DNA of 64,000 nucleotides from Allopusillimonas ginsengisoli (GCF_004153455.1 NZ_SDQE01000003.1:310001-374000); one strand, 5' to 3'; shown: positions 17,426 through 27,122, counted from the stretch's first letter. Numbers and translations: made by a program. The notes: generated by a model from the sequence alone, not told the origin.

Positions 17426-19713
17426 TTGCTTAGCAACGGCATGGTTCTGTTGAGCATTTGTTGAATTTGTGGATTGCTAAGCAGCCCACCAACCTGAGAT
17501 GGCTTCACATTCACCGGCTTGCTAAGTCCTTTTTGAAACGCGGACGACAGCAGGCCAGAGCGAACCATCGGCGGCACAACAAAAGGCACTGCGCCCAAGC
17601 CAATGCCCACCGGACCAGCCGCCACGCCGCCTGCGCCCGCCATGAGTGTTGATGCCGCTGACGCCAATTTACTCACGCCAGGCCCGGCCACCTGAGCGGC
17701 GGGTTGAGCGGCCTTCGGGAAAGCGCTGGCAAACTTGCCGATCAATTCCAGTTCACCCGATAAGGGCTTGCCTTTTTGAAGCTCGCGAGCAATTTTGGCT
17801 GCATCGACACTGCCGCTACCTTCTCGCAGAGCCTTTTCAACCGTATGGCTTTTGGCGATATTTGCACGAGACTGTCTAAATGACGACAGCAAGTCTGGCG
17901 AAGCAGCCCCGGCGGCACGTTCCAGTTGATCTTCCAACGCCCCGGCGATAGCTCGGTTGGCCCTGGCAAGAGCGCCGTCACCCTTTCGAAACGCATCGTC
18001 GGCAGCCTCTCGTAGCGCCCGGATCGCGTCAACAGCATCGCTTGAATCGAACCCGTTTAGGCGGTACGCATCGGCTAGATCCGTTATTTCGGATCGCTCC
18101 ATAGCTGGAATGGTGCCTTTGCCTGTGTATTGCTTGACTACATCATCTAGCGACTGCGTAAACATGTTGTCAGTTTGTACCGGCCCGATCTGTCGAAGCG
18201 GCACATATCCAGCGTCATACGCTGCCTTACGGTATTGGCTGAGCATCTCTGAGGTAAGAGGAACGTCATCAGGTAGCCCAAGTGCTTTGCGTGCGAGCGA
18301 GTCGGTAATGGCCTGATTTCGAACGGAGGCCGATTGAGCGGTCGCGATCTTGCCCGATATGCTTTCCAGCACAGTATTTCGCATGGACGGATGCACGCTG
18401 CTAGGCGGAATGACATACCCGGCTTCGGTCGCCTCTTTAATGGTTTGCAGGCGTGGGGCATTCCTGGCTTGCGCTGCCACTTGTCCGGTACGATTATTAC
18501 CGATAGCTTTACCTGCCAGACCTGCGCCGCGCAGCACCAGCGGTCCCGCCGCGCCAATCGTCGCGCCCAATCCAACATCATCCGGGTTTACCATGCCAGC
18601 AGTCGCGCCACCTGCGATTGCGCCGCCCGCAGCTCGTGTCGCGATGTTTGCTGCGCGGCTTCCTGCTGCGCTGCCCAGGCGAAGCCCGCCAGAGCCGATA
18701 GATTGTGCCAACCGCCCTACGGCAGGGGCCATGCTACCGACGGCAGCGCGAGAGACGGTACCGGCGAGCGCTCCGGGGATAGGCGCGGTAGACGCGATAT
18801 TTCCCGCCAGCCGCCCTACGCCGCCAGAAAATGGCGCCTGTGATTTATACTGATCAGCCCAGTCTCCTACGGACTGACGATTTTCGGCGGCATCCTGAAC
18901 AAGCGCCTGCCCTGTTTGATCTGCGCCGACAAGATCCAGCCCCTTGCCAAGCCAATGCTCCGCACCAAGCGCGGGATCGGCCAATCCTTGAGCAAGGCCC
19001 GCACCAAGCGCCTTTGTGTGTTGAGCCGGATCGGGGCTATCAGGAAATAGCTTGAGCGATTCATTCACCGCTGCTTTCGCGTCGAATTTAGGCACATCTT
19101 GCACCGGCTGCTCGGTGTGAATATTGTCCTGATTAAGCGGCATGAATTCGACCTGCTCTGGCCCCTTCGCATACTTCGTCCACGGCCCTTGCGCGTCCTG
19201 TTCTGGCTTGCTCGCGTATTTCGTCCACGGCCCATCTTTAGGCAGTGTGCCGGCGTGTGCGCTTGGAATGAAGAAATCAGTGATCTTTTCCATGACTCCA
19301 GGCTGCTTACGAACCGTCTGCGTGACAGCGGCTATCTTGTTGATGTAATCCGGGTCTTCGGCATACCCGCCAGTTTTGAGCGCGCTCGCGTAGGCCATCG
19401 GGTCATTCCCAGCGCCTACCGCATTGGGATACTTTCGCTCGATCAATCCGGCATAGTGATCCGCAAACGCTTGCGGCGTCTCGAAAGCGCGGTACTTGTC
19501 CGTTGAGCCGGTCATATTGTCCTTTGCCGCAATGCCGGAACCGGAAAAATCCTTGATATTGCCTAAGTTATGCGTGCCGGGAATAACGGACTTGCCCCAA
19601 CCCGTTTCCAGCCCCCATTGACCGAGCAAAATGTCAGGCGAGACGCCCAGGCGACGCCCGGTAGCCTGCGCAAGGGGCATGTATTGAGTGGCAAATTCAA
19701 GCGGGGTAGCCAT
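17419..19713 (-). CDS. Ejection/internal virion protein with N-terminal muramidase-like domain
   Basis: 764 residues from the Met at 19713, which overlaps the upstream stop (TAATG). Residues 1-125 form a glucosaminidase domain (FlgJ type) with 'LGQWGLETGWGKS' and 'NLGNIK'; the family cleaves peptidoglycan and helps DNA entry. A Gly/Ala-rich region (330-420) could insert in membranes, and 'GPWTKYA' occurs twice near residues 165-190. The rest is helical. It belongs with the two upstream proteins as the DNA-ejection set of a podovirus. Confidence 0.78.
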   Translation of the reverse strand: MATPLEFATQYMPLAQATGRRLGVSPDILLGQWGLETGWGKSVIPGTHNLGNIKDFSGSGIAAKDNMTGSTDKYRAFETPQAFADHYAGLIERKYPNAVGAGNDPMAYASALKTGGYAEDPDYINKIAAVTQTVRKQPGVMEKITDFFIPSAHAGTLPKDGPWTKYASKPEQDAQGPWTKYAKGPEQVEFMPLNQDNIHTEQPVQDVPKFDAKAAVNESLKLFPDSPDPAQHTKALGAGLAQGLADPALGAEHWLGKGLDLVGADQTGQALVQDAAENRQSVGDWADQYKSQAPFSGGVGRLAGNIASTAPIPGALAGTVSRAAVGSMAPAVGRLAQSIGSGGLRLGSAAGSRAANIATRAAGGAIAGGATAGMVNPDDVGLGATIGAAGPLVLRGAGLAGKAIGNNRTGQVAAQARNAPRLQTIKEATEAGYVIPPSSVHPSMRNTVLESISGKIATAQSASVRNQAITDSLARKALGLPDDVPLTSEMLSQYRKAAYDAGYVPLRQIGPVQTDNMFTQSLDDVVKQYTGKGTIPAMERSEITDLADAYRLNGFDSSDAVDAIRALREAADDAFRKGDGALARANRAIAGALEDQLERAAGAASPDLLSSFRQSRANIAKSHTVEKALREGSGSVDAAKIARELQKGKPLSGELELIGKFASAFPKAAQPAAQVAGPGVSKLASAASTLMAGAGGVAAGPVGIGLGAVPFVVPPMVRSGLLSSAFQKGLSKPVNVKPSQVGGLLSNPQIQQMLNRTMPLLSNQ

Positions 19714-20831
19714 TATCGACCTACCTTGGTCCAACTAGACGGGCTTGAAGGATCGCCACCGATGTACTGATAGCCATCTTCCACCACGCCGGGGGAAAGC
19801 GCGCCCGTTTGCGGGGCCTGTTGTCCAGGCACATCACCATACTGCCTTGCATAGGCCTGCTTGAGACGTTCTTTGCTGCCTCTGGCGAAATCAACGATCT
19901 TTTTGACGTTCTCGCGAAACTGCTCTGGCGATTGCGAGTTTTGCAGTGCCGCCAGATTGTTTTGCAGCATTTCGTTTTCTTTATCCGACACCGCACCCAG
20001 CGCACCGCCCGTTTTGGACGCCTCGCGCATGGCTTGGAGCACCGAAAAGCCCACTTGCGATTTGAGGTTTTCGAGCATGGCCTGAGCATCCGCTGCCTCA
20101 CCGCCAGGAACGTTGGGAAACATACCAACGTAGCCAGTGATCCTATTTACACCGGGATGCCCCAGTAGGTCAGTTGCGGCTTGCTCCATCCGGTCTAGTG
20201 AGGATTCGGTCGATTGCAAGGATGTGAGCGCAGCGTTAGTTTCGGTAGGCCGTGCCACATCCGCCTTGGCGGTTTCTTTTGCGGCGGTCTGAGCGTAGGA
20301 AACATTGCCCTGCGCGATAGGATCGATCGTGGTCGGCATAAGAGGCTGGCCGTTGTTGGTAATCGGACGGAATGAGCCATCAAGCCGATTGACCTGACCG
20401 AACCCTTGCGAGGTCTGGATAGGGGCGCTCCATTCGTCTTGAGCTAGGCCCTGCGCACGTAAGTCCGTCGATTGAATCTGACCAAGCTGCTTAGCAATCT
20501 CCATGATGTAGGGATTGCCGGTCGCAACAGCCTCGCGCAACGTATTTGAGTTGATACTGCCTTGGTTCTTTTGCCACCACTGCTGCGCCTGCGCCTGCTG
20601 CTCTTGCTCGGTCTGCATCTGCTGCTGCTTCATGCCCAGTATCGACTGGCGCATCTGCGAGTCAGCGGCGTTCTGCGACCCGGCCTCAAAGCCCTGGAAG
20701 CCTCTGCCCAAAGCAGGGCCAAACGCGCCGTAGTTGCCGCCCTGGAGTAAGCCTGAGGCCATGCCAAGCAGCCCGCCGCGTAGCTGCTCGCCTTGCGGCG
20801 TCTGTGCGGAAATTGCGTCAAACAGTCCCAT
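19713..20831 (-). CDS. Podovirus ejection/internal protein, hypothetical
   Basis: 372 residues; Gln-rich helical segment near 70-95 ('QQQMQTEQEQQAQAQQWW'), then helical C-terminal half ending in 'YIGGDPSSPSSWTKVGR', a motif also seen at the end of other phage ejection proteins. No signal or membrane segment beyond a Gly-rich N-terminus. Position between the tail hub genes and the muramidase protein supports an ejection role. Confidence 0.65.
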   Translation of the reverse strand: MGLFDAISAQTPQGEQLRGGLLGMASGLLQGGNYGAFGPALGRGFQGFEAGSQNAADSQMRQSILGMKQQQMQTEQEQQAQAQQWWQKNQGSINSNTLREAVATGNPYIMEIAKQLGQIQSTDLRAQGLAQDEWSAPIQTSQGFGQVNRLDGSFRPITNNGQPLMPTTIDPIAQGNVSYAQTAAKETAKADVARPTETNAALTSLQSTESSLDRMEQAATDLLGHPGVNRITGYVGMFPNVPGGEAADAQAMLENLKSQVGFSVLQAMREASKTGGALGAVSDKENEMLQNNLAALQNSQSPEQFRENVKKIVDFARGSKERLKQAYARQYGDVPGQQAPQTGALSPGVVEDGYQYIGGDPSSPSSWTKVGR

Positions 20832-20838
20832 AATCGCC

Positions 20839-21144
20839 TCAGGAGTTGTTGTAGCTACTGTTGTTGTAGTAGTTCCACAGGTTGTTTTGTTGCTGCTGGC
20901 GCGGGTCTATTTGTGGCTGCTGAACCGGCTCAGGCTGCGCTTGCGGGGCTACCTGCGCAAGCTGCTGCGCGGCCCACTGAGCGTAAGGTGAGGCCATCTG
21001 TTCGTACTGGGTCTTTTCATCGCCGCCGCGACCACCCAATAGACCACCGAAAGCAGGTTGCGAATACGCCATGCCCAATAGTCCGGGCTGTTGTGGCTGG
21101 ATTGCAGGAGCACCAAACATGCCGCCAAATGGTTGATTCATCAC
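20839..21144 (-). CDS. Gln/Asn/Pro-rich small virion-region protein
   Basis: 101 residues with low complexity: 'QPQQPGLLG', 'EPVQQPQIDPRQQQQ' and a C-terminal tail of Asn, Tyr and Ser. The second Met (21141) overlaps the previous stop (ATGA-type). Unknown function; likely co-translated with neighbours. Confidence 0.6.
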   Translation of the reverse strand: MMNQPFGGMFGAPAIQPQQPGLLGMAYSQPAFGGLLGGRGGDEKTQYEQMASPYAQWAAQQLAQVAPQAQPEPVQQPQIDPRQQQQNNLWNYYNNSSYNNS

Positions 21145-22112
21145 AACATACCTCCTAGTAAGCCAAGGCCAGCGCCTATACCTGCGCCCCAGGGCGTGGC
21201 CCCAGCAGCGGCTGGAAACAAACTGCCTCCAAGTGAAGCGCCGCCCAAAGCCCCACCCAACGCACCGGCAATCGAATTCGTTTGGTTCGGATTCGGAGCA
21301 GTCGAAGTCTGCGTCCCGCCGCCGCCCATCAGTGTTCGGATCGCATTGCCCATCACATCCAACTGCTGATTGGGATAGTTCTGCTTGTTAAGCCAGTCGT
21401 TGTATTTCACGTCCAGCCCGCCTTGATTCATGGCTTGCTGAGCGCCACCGATCCCCAGGAGCGCTTGGCTATTCTGATACCCGGCTGCATTTAGCCCCGG
21501 CATCATGCCAGCGGCTGCCAACTGCCTGCCACGCTCCGAATCGAATGCGCCTTGACGCCGGTTAAGGTCAGATTCGCCCAATTGAGCCTGTAGGCCGTAG
21601 TCGGCCATTCTCATGTCATTCGATACCCGGCCTAGTTCATTGCTCATTTGACGGGCGTTCTCGCTTTGCGCCTGTTGCCAGGCCGATCCACCGAATGCGC
21701 CAGCGCGGGCCATCGTTGCATCGGTATTGTTGAACACCGAGTTTTCGAACTGACGCTTTACATCGCCCTGCGCTGAATCAATGGCGCTTTGCAGATACGG
21801 GTTATCCATCCCCAGTAAGGCGTTTGTGCCCGGATCACGGTTCAGGTACTGGCCACTGATCGTGTCATTCAGCCCGCCCATCGCACCAGCAATGCCCTTT
21901 TGGCCCAACTGAGCTTGATCACGCGCCATCTGGAACCCGGCTTGCTGGTCAGGCGTGAAGCCTGCAATCCGATCACCGCCATACGATTCATAGGGGCGCA
22001 TGGCGACCGAGGACGCCTGCTGCATAAAGGGAGCCAGATACGGCGCAAGCTGAGGAGAAACCTCCTGCTTGGTCGTCTGAGTTACGTTTTTTGGTCCGCC
22101 GCCGCCAGCCAT
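21141..22112 (-). CDS. Podovirus internal/ejection protein with Gly/Ala-rich tail
   Basis: 323 residues. It starts with 'MAGGGGPKNVTQTTKQEVSPQLAPYL', a start common to hypothetical proteins upstream of podovirus ejection genes; ends in a hydrophobic Gly/Ala-rich stretch ('GAGIGAGLGLLGGML') that may interact with membrane during DNA injection. Function inferred from position only. Confidence 0.65.
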   Translation of the reverse strand: MAGGGGPKNVTQTTKQEVSPQLAPYLAPFMQQASSVAMRPYESYGGDRIAGFTPDQQAGFQMARDQAQLGQKGIAGAMGGLNDTISGQYLNRDPGTNALLGMDNPYLQSAIDSAQGDVKRQFENSVFNNTDATMARAGAFGGSAWQQAQSENARQMSNELGRVSNDMRMADYGLQAQLGESDLNRRQGAFDSERGRQLAAAGMMPGLNAAGYQNSQALLGIGGAQQAMNQGGLDVKYNDWLNKQNYPNQQLDVMGNAIRTLMGGGGTQTSTAPNPNQTNSIAGALGGALGGASLGGSLFPAAAGATPWGAGIGAGLGLLGGML

Positions 22113-22564
22113 AGTGGTTTCCTCGCAATACTGTATATCTCGTTAAACCCGAAGCGGGCAAATATCCGGGCCGCAGCCCCATAACATGCGCAATCAATAG
22201 CGCTAGCCCCGCCTGAACGGGCGTAATCGTCAATGAGCTGCATCGCTTCATTCGTTGTCGCCCCACTTGCCGCCATCGCGTGGATAAACAGCACTCTCAT
22301 GTTTGGCTTTTGAATGAACTCGACCGCATACCATGAATCCGGCTGATCGCCTCGCAGGCAAAGCAGCGTTAATTCCCCGCGGGCTAGTTGCATCTTTAAC
22401 TGGTCGGCAGTCACTTCACCTTGTGCCCGTTTGGTTGCCTCGGACAACTTATGCGCGCCTTCACGCCATGCCTGATCAATGTGGGCCGCGCCGACAACGT
22501 ACAGCGTCAAACCGTCGCGCACCTGCATTCCTTCCATGTTCCGGGGCTTCCAGATTCCACACAT
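22082..22564 (-). CDS. GNAT-like protein in the virion gene block
   Basis: 160 residues. The C-terminal part 'MRVLFIHAMAASGATTNEAMQLIDDYARSGG' followed by 'AARIFARFGFNEIYSI' has the shape of a GNAT acetyltransferase core, though the acetyl-CoA loop is degenerate. Such genes are regularly found in this spot in SU10/P22-like podoviruses. The start is uncertain: Met at 22564, 22537 or 22528. The end overlaps the next gene by 31 bases. Confidence 0.6.
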   Translation of the reverse strand: MCGIWKPRNMEGMQVRDGLTLYVVGAAHIDQAWREGAHKLSEATKRAQGEVTADQLKMQLARGELTLLCLRGDQPDSWYAVEFIQKPNMRVLFIHAMAASGATTNEAMQLIDDYARSGGASAIDCACYGAAARIFARFGFNEIYSIARKPLWLAAADQKT

Positions 22565-22806
22565 ATCCAGCCAGTGACGATGTAGCCCCCTGCGTCCACT
22601 GGCTCGCGATTGCGGATGAAGTCGCCCTGGTAATGTTCACCGGTAGTGGGCGGCTCGGTTGCTGCGTTATAGACAGCCATGATTCGTCCCTCAGCCAGTC
22701 CGTTTACAGACGCTGCGATACTGCGAAATAGCTCATAGAGACGCACGTTCAGGCTGGGCGATATGCCGCCATCGATAGGCAGGCGCGGGTCAGCGGAAAT
22801 TTTCAT
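22507..22806 (-). CDS. Hypothetical podovirus protein
   Basis: 99 residues, start ATGA-coupled to the tail hub gene. N-terminal 'MKISADPRLPIDGGISPSLNVRLYELFRSIAASVNGL' is a helical segment often found in a conserved but uncharacterised podovirus protein next to the hub. Short basic/Cys C-terminus (WKECRCATV). Confidence 0.6.
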   Translation of the reverse strand: MKISADPRLPIDGGISPSLNVRLYELFRSIAASVNGLAEGRIMAVYNAATEPPTTGEHYQGDFIRNREPVDAGGYIVTGWICVESGSPGTWKECRCATV

Positions 22807-24248
22807 CGCGAACCATCCACAACAAGATCCACATCAAAGCCGTTGGTCTCCATTGCGCCTTGATATTGCATCGTGACGCGGTGCCAACGGGCCGACCACA
22901 TGAAGTCAAAGCGACCATCAAATAGCTCGGCGACCTCACCCGGCTCCAATGCATCACCCTCGCCTGCTTTGTAGTAGGCGTGAAGGCTGCCCAAAAGCGG
23001 CGTCTTCAAGAACCGGGGAATAACGCCGCGCAAGGTCGTGTACTGCGTGTCGTCGCCTATATCGTTGATCGTGATCGAGCTTCGTTCAGGTGTTCCGGTA
23101 GCCAGCATCAGGTAGCCATCAGGCGTCATGACTGCCGGTACCGGCTTTTGATAGAACCATTGCGGCGAATCGTACGGAATATCGGCTATATCGTCGTAGG
23201 TCTCGTACAGATTGCCTAGCGTGTCGTAAGTCACGCCGGGAGCCGCGTATTCGACAAACGCTGAGATAGGCCGCGTGACTTTTCCCCAGCGCTGCGTCTT
23301 GACGTTATACGCAAGGCAAGCATCCAGCTCGCCGATTGAGTCTGAGGATGCGTAGTGCCAATACACAACGGCGGCAAGGCGGTCGTAATAGCCTTGGATA
23401 CGGTACCGATACTTCGGGTTTGAGTGCTCTAAAAACCAGTCCCGGATGGGCGCGCCAATCGGGACAGGGCGAGAGCCATCAAATATCCAGAAATCATCCG
23501 CTCCAAAGAACAGATGCGCCGTGCCAATGGAGACAACCGCCTCTTGGCTCGATGCGCCAATCTCGCCCGGTACCTGTTGCCATGCCCAAATAACTGGAGG
23601 GCCGACATATTCGCCGATATACATGGAATTTTCCTTGTATACGACCATCGTGTTACCCAACTTTCGGCCCGCCCTGATTTCTCCGGGAGAATCGATAAAC
23701 CGTGCGGTTGCCGCTTGCGTTGCCTGTGAGGGCGCCCATGCGGTGTGATCATAGAGGCCAGAGCACCACCACCTGTCCGGCTCGTCACCGTTAATGGTGT
23801 CGGTTGTGGCTAGCGCCATGACAAACCCGGCCACAACCTCAATAATCCGGACCTTTGGCGCGCCGTCAATATCAGCAAACGCGCCGCTTGCCGACGCCTG
23901 CATTACGTCCTGCTGATTGACCGCAAGGGTTACATTTCCGAATTGAGCAAAGCGCCAGCGATTCTCAGCGCCGGACGAATAGCCGCCATCACGTGATACG
24001 TCCGCCCATTCACCCGATATGTTCTCGTAGATCGCGGTAGGCGTGCCGGCAAATAAGCGCCTGGCGTTGGTCAGCAGCACGGCAAGCCCTGCCCCGCGGC
24101 ACTCACCGGGCAATACTTGAGTGCCCGTATCAGCCAGCGAGTTCGCCGCGGAAAAACCCTTGGCAGTCGGAATCAGGTTCTCACAATCGAGAATCGCGCC
24201 TGATACCGTGGGATCGGCGTCTGGCATAAAACCAAGCAGCGGGATCAT
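22803..24248 (-). CDS. Tail hub / DNA stabilisation protein (P22 gp10-like)
   Basis: 481 residues with a repeated beta-strand pattern ('NVTLAVNQQDVMQASASGAFADI', 'AHLFFGADDFWIFDGSRPVPIG') expected of the beta-propeller-like tail hub that closes the portal channel. The N-terminus 'CENLIPTAKGF' is a common opening for these proteins. Coupled by 4-base overlaps to both neighbours. Confidence 0.72.
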   Translation of the reverse strand: MIPLLGFMPDADPTVSGAILDCENLIPTAKGFSAANSLADTGTQVLPGECRGAGLAVLLTNARRLFAGTPTAIYENISGEWADVSRDGGYSSGAENRWRFAQFGNVTLAVNQQDVMQASASGAFADIDGAPKVRIIEVVAGFVMALATTDTINGDEPDRWWCSGLYDHTAWAPSQATQAATARFIDSPGEIRAGRKLGNTMVVYKENSMYIGEYVGPPVIWAWQQVPGEIGASSQEAVVSIGTAHLFFGADDFWIFDGSRPVPIGAPIRDWFLEHSNPKYRYRIQGYYDRLAAVVYWHYASSDSIGELDACLAYNVKTQRWGKVTRPISAFVEYAAPGVTYDTLGNLYETYDDIADIPYDSPQWFYQKPVPAVMTPDGYLMLATGTPERSSITINDIGDDTQYTTLRGVIPRFLKTPLLGSLHAYYKAGEGDALEPGEVAELFDGRFDFMWSARWHRVTMQYQGAMETNGFDVDLVVDGSR

Positions 24249-24835
24249 GCGCGCCTCATAATGAGAGTCCCGCCAGAGTATTTGGCTCTGTCAGAAGCTG
24301 CTTGAATGTCAGTAAGCGCTACCTGCAATAGGCCGCGCCAAGTCTCGATACGGGCATCGTTCTTTAGGTATGGCTCAGCTTCCAAGAGCGCGCCATACAG
24401 ATAAATGTCAGGGCCGTCTGCCAGCAGCCAGTTTGACTCAACGAAGTCAGAAAGGGCTGGAATCTTGGCGTAATAATCGAAGCTCAGTTGCGCTGAATCA
24501 TGGATTTGCGCCCCGATGAGCAGCGTAGAGCCCATGATGGTGTAGTAATTCCCATAGCAGCCTCGACGCGCCTTGTACTGGTCGCGGGTCACAAAATCCA
24601 GTGGCGTATCACCTAACATCGGGGCGCCAACAAATTCTATCCAGTCGTCTGGCAGCGCAATCTCGCTGGATACGATGGTTTCGCTACTGGATTGCTCCAT
24701 CTGACGCACGCGCAGGTTGCGATTCAGACGCGCCTCGGCAAAGGTAATGAGATCGGCCACAACAGAGGCCAGATCAGCACGGTGCAACCAGCGCCCAACC
24801 GATGCCTGCAAGTCTGAATAGGTGGAAATGCTCAT
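24245..24835 (-). CDS. Head-tail connector/adaptor protein (SU10 adaptor / T7 gp11-like)
   Basis: 196 residues, largely helical at the N-terminus ('TYSDLQASVGRWLHRADLASVVADLITFAEARLNR') and beta in the middle ('DFVTRDQYKARRGCYGNYYTIMGSTLLIG'). This matches the adaptor ring placed between portal and tail hub. Ends overlap both neighbours by 4 bases. Confidence 0.72.
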   Translation of the reverse strand: MSISTYSDLQASVGRWLHRADLASVVADLITFAEARLNRNLRVRQMEQSSSETIVSSEIALPDDWIEFVGAPMLGDTPLDFVTRDQYKARRGCYGNYYTIMGSTLLIGAQIHDSAQLSFDYYAKIPALSDFVESNWLLADGPDIYLYGALLEAEPYLKNDARIETWRGLLQVALTDIQAASDRAKYSGGTLIMRRA

Positions 24836-25185
24836 ATTGCGCCTTTGTAGACACGAAAGTGAGAGTGATCCGGGTCTGAGAGGAATTCACGAAGCAATGT
24901 CACGTCCTGCATGACCGCATCGAACGTCACGCCCCGTTTGGCAGCCCACGCGTTTAGCACCACAATCGGAATGCGGGCAAGGTGCCGGTCGCCTATCGCG
25001 TTTCTGTCCAAGCCTTCGTTAGAAAGCGCCTTGGCATGCTCTAAAACAGGCTCCACATCCGCTATTGTCTGGATATGGAATTTGCCATCGTCGGCATGAA
25101 ACTTGGTAACCCTGCCTGGCTCTGCGGTAATGATCTGTCCGGCCATATGAAAACGGGCCAGGTTGCCCCGGCCCGCTCCTATCAC
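24832..25185 (-). CDS. Hypothetical head-tail region protein
   Basis: 117 residues from a GTG at 25185 that overlaps the capsid stop as GTGA; a Met at 25146 is an alternative. A hairpin (25154-25175) lies between the two starts. No known motif; conserved position between capsid and adaptor suggests a head-completion role. Confidence 0.58.
   Translation of the reverse strand: MIGAGRGNLARFHMAGQIITAEPGRVTKFHADDGKFHIQTIADVEPVLEHAKALSNEGLDRNAIGDRHLARIPIVVLNAWAAKRGVTFDAVMQDVTLLREFLSDPDHSHFRVYKGAI
25150..25175 (-). terminator. Hairpin with short U-run just after the capsid gene
   Basis: On the - strand CGGGCC pairs with GGCCCG around a 10-base loop, then TTTT. It could trim transcription after the capsid gene so that capsid is made in excess. 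It lies within the first codons of the next gene, so the call is weak. Confidence 0.35.
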
Positions 25186-26126
25186 GAAGTGGTCAAATCG
25201 CGGATTGCGAAGTTCATGAGTGGGTTGTCACACTTGAGCGTCCACTCGGTGTTGACCAGCTTCTTGACGTTATCGCCCGTCTTCGCCAGTTCAATCGGCT
25301 TGAAGGGGCGAAGCGTGAGGATCGACCAGCCGGACGGATCGATGCCGAATACCTCGCGCTGACGCTGGTAGCGGCTGTTTACGACCTTGTATGTGCCGAA
25401 GTCGCCCTGGTACACGTCAATGGTCGCGGTCAGTTCCTTATCCTTGATAAGGTAGTTCTTTGTCGCGTTCGCATCGAACCCGGAGAAGGCCGCACGTTGA
25501 GACGAAGGCACATACAGCGAGAGATTGGCCTTGGCGCCGTTATTCCACCCCTTGGTTGCGGCCTCATTCAGGAGCGTTTCGGTAAAGGCGCGCTGCGTAC
25601 CATCGGTTTGCGCGGTGTTGGCTACGGGGTCAGGGTCATCGCCGGTCGCACCAATGCTGGTATTGGTGTGGATGAAACCCAGTACGCCACGAGACTGTGG
25701 AGCCGTACCATCAGCCGCGGCGATAGCGGTGCTGTTTTGCAGGGCCGCAAATTCGATGTCGCGCTTGAGCTCGACCATCTTCTTGACGTCCTGATACGAC
25801 ACTTCGGACTTGCGCCCAGCCTTATCGACCGCTTCCTGGGTGCCGGTAACCGCGTAGGTTTTCTCGGAAATCTGCGTACGGTTACCCATGCGAACAGTGG
25901 GCGTTACCGCTGCGGGGCTGGCTTCGTTGCCTTGAACAACCTTGTTGTTCGATGGCGCGGCCAGATCGTCGGTCTGCCATTCTTCGAACACGGCTTTCGC
26001 CTTGCCCTTGCCGATGGCCGACACAAAAGGGGTTTCTTCGGGGCTGATGCGGTAGATCTTGTCAGCCAGCGATTCGCGGTTACCAACCGCGTCGTAAGTG
26101 GTGAATGTATTTGCCAGTTTGGCCAT
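25182..26126 (-). CDS. Major capsid protein (SU10 / DUF5309 family)
   Basis: 314 residues. 'AYTTYDAVGNRE'-like N-terminus ('FTTYDAVGNRESLADKIYRISPEETPF') and 'TYAVTGTQEAVDKAGRKSEVSYQ' are diagnostic of the DUF5309 group of HK97-fold capsid proteins. It forms the icosahedral shell. It follows an acidic scaffold gene by 10 bases, as expected. Confidence 0.9.
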   Translation of the reverse strand: MAKLANTFTTYDAVGNRESLADKIYRISPEETPFVSAIGKGKAKAVFEEWQTDDLAAPSNNKVVQGNEASPAAVTPTVRMGNRTQISEKTYAVTGTQEAVDKAGRKSEVSYQDVKKMVELKRDIEFAALQNSTAIAAADGTAPQSRGVLGFIHTNTSIGATGDDPDPVANTAQTDGTQRAFTETLLNEAATKGWNNGAKANLSLYVPSSQRAAFSGFDANATKNYLIKDKELTATIDVYQGDFGTYKVVNSRYQRQREVFGIDPSGWSILTLRPFKPIELAKTGDNVKKLVNTEWTLKCDNPLMNFAIRDLTTS

Positions 26127-26136
26127 GATGGTTCCT

Positions 26137-27069
26137 TTACTTGGCGGCGCTCATCAATGCGGCCATCGCCTCGATAGAGGGGTTGGCATCGAATGATTTT
26201 GCGACCTTTTGTATGCGAGATGGCGGCACTGAACGCGTTTGGCGCGCCGGTTTTGCCGATGACACTTTCTTTAAGGCTTCGGGCTTTTTGGCTTGCAGCT
26301 CGCGGTACTTCATCGCGTCGTGCAATATCCGGATGTGCCGGGGGTCCGTGATCGTGGACAGTTCCTCATCAGATAATCCGTATCCCTTGCCTGTATCGTT
26401 CAGTTTCTGCACCAGTTCCTTGCCAAAGTTGGGCAGTGCGTTCGGGCCTGAGGTCAACTCCTGGGCCGCTTGCTGCTGAGCTTGCGCGAAGGCCTGCTGC
26501 TGCTCGGCAGTGCGTCCCTGTTGAACCTGCGTGATTTGGGCGGCCAACCCGTCACGCTGTCGTTGGGCCATAAGAAGCTCGGAGATGGCATTGTTGTAGG
26601 CAAGCGGGTCGTCATGGCGGCTCATCTGCCCGATTTGGGCTTCCAACTGCTTGACGTACTGATCCTGCATGCTCAACTGCCCAAGCTCTGACGCGTATTG
26701 CTCGACTTGCTTGAATTGCTGCTGAATCTGTTGATGAACCTGATCGCGAGTTTTCGCCAATTCCTGCGTTTTCTGCGTGTAGTCCTGATTACGTATATAC
26801 CCGGCTTTAAGCTCGGATACGCTGGCTGTAAACTCTTCACCGCTGGCGGTCTTCCACGTGACAGATTGATCATCCAGGGAGTCCGTTTCCGGTTGTTCCT
26901 CGTCCTCGTCTTGCGACTCGGCATCATCTGCTTCGGTTTCGTCCTCTTGCTCGTCCTCGATGTCCGTTAACTCGTCCTGCGATTCCGTCTCCGGTTGATC
27001 TGTTTCGAGTTCTTCGGCGGGTTCAGCCGCCTCGTTCATCTGGCCAACAAGTTCTGCGATTTGATCCAT
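26137..27069 (-). CDS. Scaffolding protein
   Basis: 310 residues. The first 80 are extremely acidic (runs of Glu/Asp/Gln), the middle (95-205) is a Gln-rich coiled coil, and the C-terminus is basic ('SSAKPARQTRSVPPSRIQKVAKS'), which would bind capsid protein. This layout and the position just before the capsid gene identify an assembly scaffold. Confidence 0.82.
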   Translation of the reverse strand: MDQIAELVGQMNEAAEPAEELETDQPETESQDELTDIEDEQEDETEADDAESQDEDEEQPETDSLDDQSVTWKTASGEEFTASVSELKAGYIRNQDYTQKTQELAKTRDQVHQQIQQQFKQVEQYASELGQLSMQDQYVKQLEAQIGQMSRHDDPLAYNNAISELLMAQRQRDGLAAQITQVQQGRTAEQQQAFAQAQQQAAQELTSGPNALPNFGKELVQKLNDTGKGYGLSDEELSTITDPRHIRILHDAMKYRELQAKKPEALKKVSSAKPARQTRSVPPSRIQKVAKSFDANPSIEAMAALMSAAK

Positions 27070-27097
27070 GGTTCTTCCTTGAGGTTTGACTTCGACA

Positions 27098-27122
27098 ACA
27101 AAAAAGCCACCCTAAGGCGGCT
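27098..27122 (-). terminator. Terminator upstream of the scaffold gene
   Basis: On the - strand AGCCGCC-TTAG-GGTGGCT (one G-U pair) followed by TTTTTTGTTG. It splits the packaging genes from the capsid genes; readthrough needs antitermination or a separate promoter. Confidence 0.75.
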
